From: Gracilaria domingensis
Lineage: Eukaryota; Rhodophyta; Florideophyceae; Gracilariales; Gracilariaceae
Length of the DNA stretch: 64,000 nt
Assembly: GCA_022539475.1 (NCBI GenBank)
Contig: VCMS01000121.1
Coordinates: forward strand, 62,001-126,000
Reading direction: 5' to 3'
This document shows, one piece after another, positions 63,054 through 64,000 of this stretch (position 1 is its first letter; each line of letters opens with the position of its first letter). The translations under genes and the position numbers were made by a program. The notes below the pieces were generated by a model. The model saw only the letters and a program-made list of their open reading frames with translations. It was not told the origin of the DNA and did not search any database.

Positions 63054-64000
63054 TCATGTAAAGTATCGGCAAGTTGCCAAGCTCAAGAATGAAGAGAAAG
63101 TCGACCTGAAGATGCTCGTTAAACTCCGCGAGTTTTCGGTTGAACGAGATCTTGCTAGAGTGTAAAGGTCTCCAGCAGTATGGCAGGAGTGACTGGAACC
63201 ACGGGCATTCTCCAATTTCTTGCAGAGCTTCTCGTTAAGCACGCCACCACGGCGGCAAAGCGTCTTCATGTCGCGAAGTGAGAAGTGCGATTGCACGTGA
63301 AGCTTCGTTGCAAATCGCTTGGCTTCCTTTTGCACTTGCTCTTTCAGAGCTTCATTCGACAGAAGAGCCTTTTGAGCAGAGAAGAAGGACTTGAATGATT
63401 CGGTCACCGAAGGAACAAGAGCAAGAAGAGTGCGGCGACTGTTCTCATCACCAGTTGTGTAGGTGGGGAGAGTTGCGTCGCGCTGGCACAGTCCCAGCTC
63501 TGACGGTATAACCAAAGTGTTTTGCGAACCCATTAAGTTTGACTCACAGGCGACATCACCGCCAAGGAGAAGCGGGTCATCTCCATCTACCAGGTAGAAT
63601 TTCAGCAAGACTTGCTCATCGTTAAAGGAAGTAACATGAAACTTTCACATTGTGAAGACGAGCTTTGGGTTCTCACACTTGGGACCATAGCCGTGATAGA
63701 AAGGGTCACAGTCCAATTCGCTGATCACGAACGTGGTGCCCATCGCGATTGCTAGTGCGGCAGCAGAGAATATTCCGCCGCCACTTCGCGGACAGCCAAT
63801 GTCGATGATCGGATTGGGATCGGTAGAGCCTTCTACCACATCAGATGGCGCCCCAACCCACGCTTTCAGACATGATTGCGTCTGAATGGGCCGACGCCTG
63901 AGCGAAAATCTGAAGGGCGATGACGGCTATCTTTGCCGGACGCACCTTGGAAATGGTTCTGCTGTGTGACAGTCTGAGCTCCTTGAGAAGAGGTCTTGTT
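63054..64000 (-). pseudogene. Copia element: protease and pre-integrase region (partial)
   Basis: PNPIIDIGCPRSGGGIF near 63800 resembles a retropepsin active site of this copia branch. The following segment (SHFSLRDMKTLCRRGGVLNE with SCHTAGDLYTLARS) resembles a zinc-binding pre-integrase region. The gag part lies beyond the window. Part of a fossil element. Confidence 0.55.

Larger units (their letters stand above)
59431..64000 (-). mobile_element. Ty1/copia-type LTR element (broken, runs out of window)
   Basis: Minus-strand Pseudoviridae-type pol, with protease-like, pre-integrase, integrase, reverse transcriptase and RNase H parts in that order from right to left. It continues past base 64000. 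It is broken, with about four breaks, and is interrupted by an insert of about 0.87 kb in the RNase H region. No LTR was identified for it, so it cannot be dated. Confidence 0.8.

Overview
The window is nuclear DNA from a eukaryote: it carries remains of SRP68, a cytochrome-b5-fused sulfite oxidase and a FUN14 protein, together with Ty3, Ty1/copia, CMC/CACTA and piggyBac transposons. Long uninterrupted reading frames, one probable small intron and the transposon mix suggest an intron-poor alga. My best guess is a florideophyte red alga such as Chondrus, but that is inference. Most of the 64 kb is mobile DNA and decayed genes; few intact host genes are visible.

Layout. 1-1583: first copy of an unclassified repeat (repeat A) with a coiled-coil gene. 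2240-9347: a broken Ty3/chromovirus on the minus strand with one recognisable LTR. 10.9-13.6 kb: relics of SRP68 and of a BAR-like protein. 13.7-14.6 kb: the 3' half of an unknown gene whose 5' half lies at 36.65-37.24 kb. Between the halves is one 22-kb insertion (14619-36647) bounded by direct LTRs and by the 5-bp duplication TGGTT. It contains a second Ty3/chromovirus gag-pol (minus), an opposite-strand Arg-Gly-rich gene (26.5-29.3 kb), and about 10.7 kb of further material: a Plavaka-like CMC transposase gene, a fold-back element built of five 111-bp palindromic units, an unknown gene with 12-residue repeats, a ketopantoate-reductase-like gene with one nonsense codon, the 3' third of ribulose-phosphate epimerase, and repeat A copy 2.

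37.4-51 kb: a piggyBac-type MITE, a small two-zinc-finger gene whose start codon appears to be made by splicing, a membrane-protein relic, a FUN14 gene, a long empty stretch, and a heavily decayed sulfite oxidase. 50.5-55.4 kb: an EnSpm/CACTA transposase with a divergent partner gene. 55695-59341: a whole-looking piggyBac element between TTAA sites with a second, convergent gene. 59.4 kb to the window end: a Ty1/copia element (minus) interrupted in its RNase H region by an insert of about 0.87 kb.

Most unusual signals: (1) each Ty3 family is peppered with its own short interrupted palindrome (ACCA-NN-TGGT in the 22-kb element, CCC-N3/4-GGG in the first element), and the first word also marks the opposite-strand gene as probably belonging to its element; (2) the nested 22-kb insertion cleanly splitting a gene; (3) piggyBac elements large and small sharing subterminal hairpins, the large one with an extra gene; (4) the 111-bp palindromic array.
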